NCBI GenBank assembly: GCA_028689175.1 | Contig: JAQTWS010000039.1 | Coordinates: 1 to 5,768, forward strand | Direction of reading: 5' to 3' | Length of the DNA stretch: 5,768 bases | Source: Minisyncoccota bacterium | GTDB lineage: Bacteria; Patescibacteriota; Minisyncoccia; Minisyncoccales; Minisyncoccaceae | Shown: positions 5,346 through 5,768 of the stretch, piece after piece | Numbering within the stretch: the first letter of the stretch is position 1 | How the letters are laid out: every line of letters starts with the position of its first letter | The notes under the pieces: model-generated | Told to the model about the DNA's origin: nothing | Database searches by the model: none | What the model saw: only the letters and a program-made list of their open reading frames with translations | Position numbers and translations under genes: made by a program

Positions 5346-5768
5346 TTGACAAAAACAAAATCGATTGAAATTGTGCCTGTTAGGACAAATTTAATCATAG
5401 ACTTTGATTCTAAAAAACAACACCTTAATCCTGAAATTCGAAAAGAAATTGATAATTGTTTTAAATCTAAAATTAATTGTTTCGATGGTGCGTTAATTCA
5501 TGTTAAAAAAATTGAAATTGGAAAAAAGATTCGTTTTTCAACACAGATAGGTTCGTATAAAGATTTTATAGGAACTCAACATAGAAGACCTAATTCAATA
5601 AAAAAAATACGAGGTGTACAAAATTATTGCATGCCTCTTTCCGTGGGTGCTATTGTGATAACAAAAAATAATAAAATAATCGTTGCGAAAAGAAAAAAAA
5701 CTAATCTTAATGCTAATTATTGGAGTTTCCCAGCCGAAGGTTATTTAGATCCTAATAAACATTTGATA
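5346..5768 (+). CDS. NUDIX-superfamily protein, 3' end outside the window
   Basis: Open for 141 codons to the right edge with no stop. Residues 5-90 form an N-terminal preamble (IEIVPVRTNLIIDF; FDGALIHVKKIEIG; SYKDFIGTQHRRPNS), a layout seen before some NUDIX domains. The NUDIX fold then begins: MPLSVGAIVITKNNKIIVAKRKKT (approximately 96-119) and NYWSFPAEGYLD (124-135). The catalytic NUDIX box (Gx5Ex7REUxEExGU) should follow at the edge. Position +6 after Gly132 is Lys rather than Glu, so the box is either spaced differently or degenerate; this cannot be settled here. Members hydrolyse nucleoside diphosphates linked to another group; the substrate is unknown. The TTG start at 5346 is preferred because AGGAGG (5331-5336) lies nine bases upstream. 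An in-frame ATG at 5280 overlapping the microprotein stop would add 22 residues. It is probably co-transcribed with the microprotein gene, since no terminator lies between. Confidence 0.75.
   Translation, partial: MTKTKSIEIVPVRTNLIIDFDSKKQHLNPEIRKEIDNCFKSKINCFDGALIHVKKIEIGKKIRFSTQIGSYKDFIGTQHRRPNSIKKIRGVQNYCMPLSVGAIVITKNNKIIVAKRKKTNLNANYWSFPAEGYLDPNKHLI

Noticed and set aside
1..5768. Recoded UGA (genetic code 25) as in Gracilibacteria/Absconditabacteria
   Set aside because: lepA, murJ and the microprotein gene end at TGA in sensible places, and no conserved protein is interrupted by an in-frame TGA.
1..5768. CRISPR array, insertion sequence, tRNA or attachment site
   Set aside because: No direct repeats with regular spacing, transposase-like frame, terminal inverted repeats or cloverleaf was seen on either strand.

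Overview
The window is AT-rich (about 30% G+C by eye outside one gene). Its contents suggest a bacterium of the Patescibacteria/CPR type, most like Parcubacteria: a type IV prepilin joined to a LamG-type domain, an elongation factor 4, a MurJ-like flippase without two arginines important in E. coli MurJ, and a compact type A RNase P RNA. UGA serves as a stop for three genes, so the UGA=Gly code of Gracilibacteria/Absconditabacteria does not apply. The lineage is inferred from gene style, not from a marker tree.

Layout, left to right. Minus strand: a prepilin/LamG gene that stops early (7-390); a 290-base gap (391-680) with a pilin promoter, a hairpin and a possible decayed HepT/DUF86-like reading frame behind a strong Shine-Dalgarno site; lepA (681-2438); a 60-base gap; a strong hairpin terminator (2494-2527) ending an unrecognised 153-residue gene of clearly higher G+C (2526-2987); and murJ (3035-4672). 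Plus strand: rnpB (about 4730-5056) with its own terminator, a 47-codon two-helix membrane microprotein gene (5140-5283), and the 5' part of a NUDIX-family gene running off the right edge (5346-5768).

murJ and rnpB diverge from one 60-base spacer whose two promoters overlap, with -35 boxes only 3 bp apart. Several promoters are readable by eye, three with an extended -10 (TGN). The pilin and murJ promoters put the transcript start within a few bases of, or on, the start codon, so these mRNAs look leaderless. The 153-residue gene, the microprotein and the NUDIX gene carry Shine-Dalgarno sites instead. Both initiation modes thus appear in one short segment.

Functionally these are mostly unlinked housekeeping genes: translation (lepA), cell-wall precursor export (murJ), tRNA 5' processing (rnpB) and surface structures (pilin). 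No multi-gene new system is evident. The best leads are the altered GGU motif in RNase P RNA, the microprotein-NUDIX pair, the compositionally foreign gene behind murJ and the decayed frame next to lepA.
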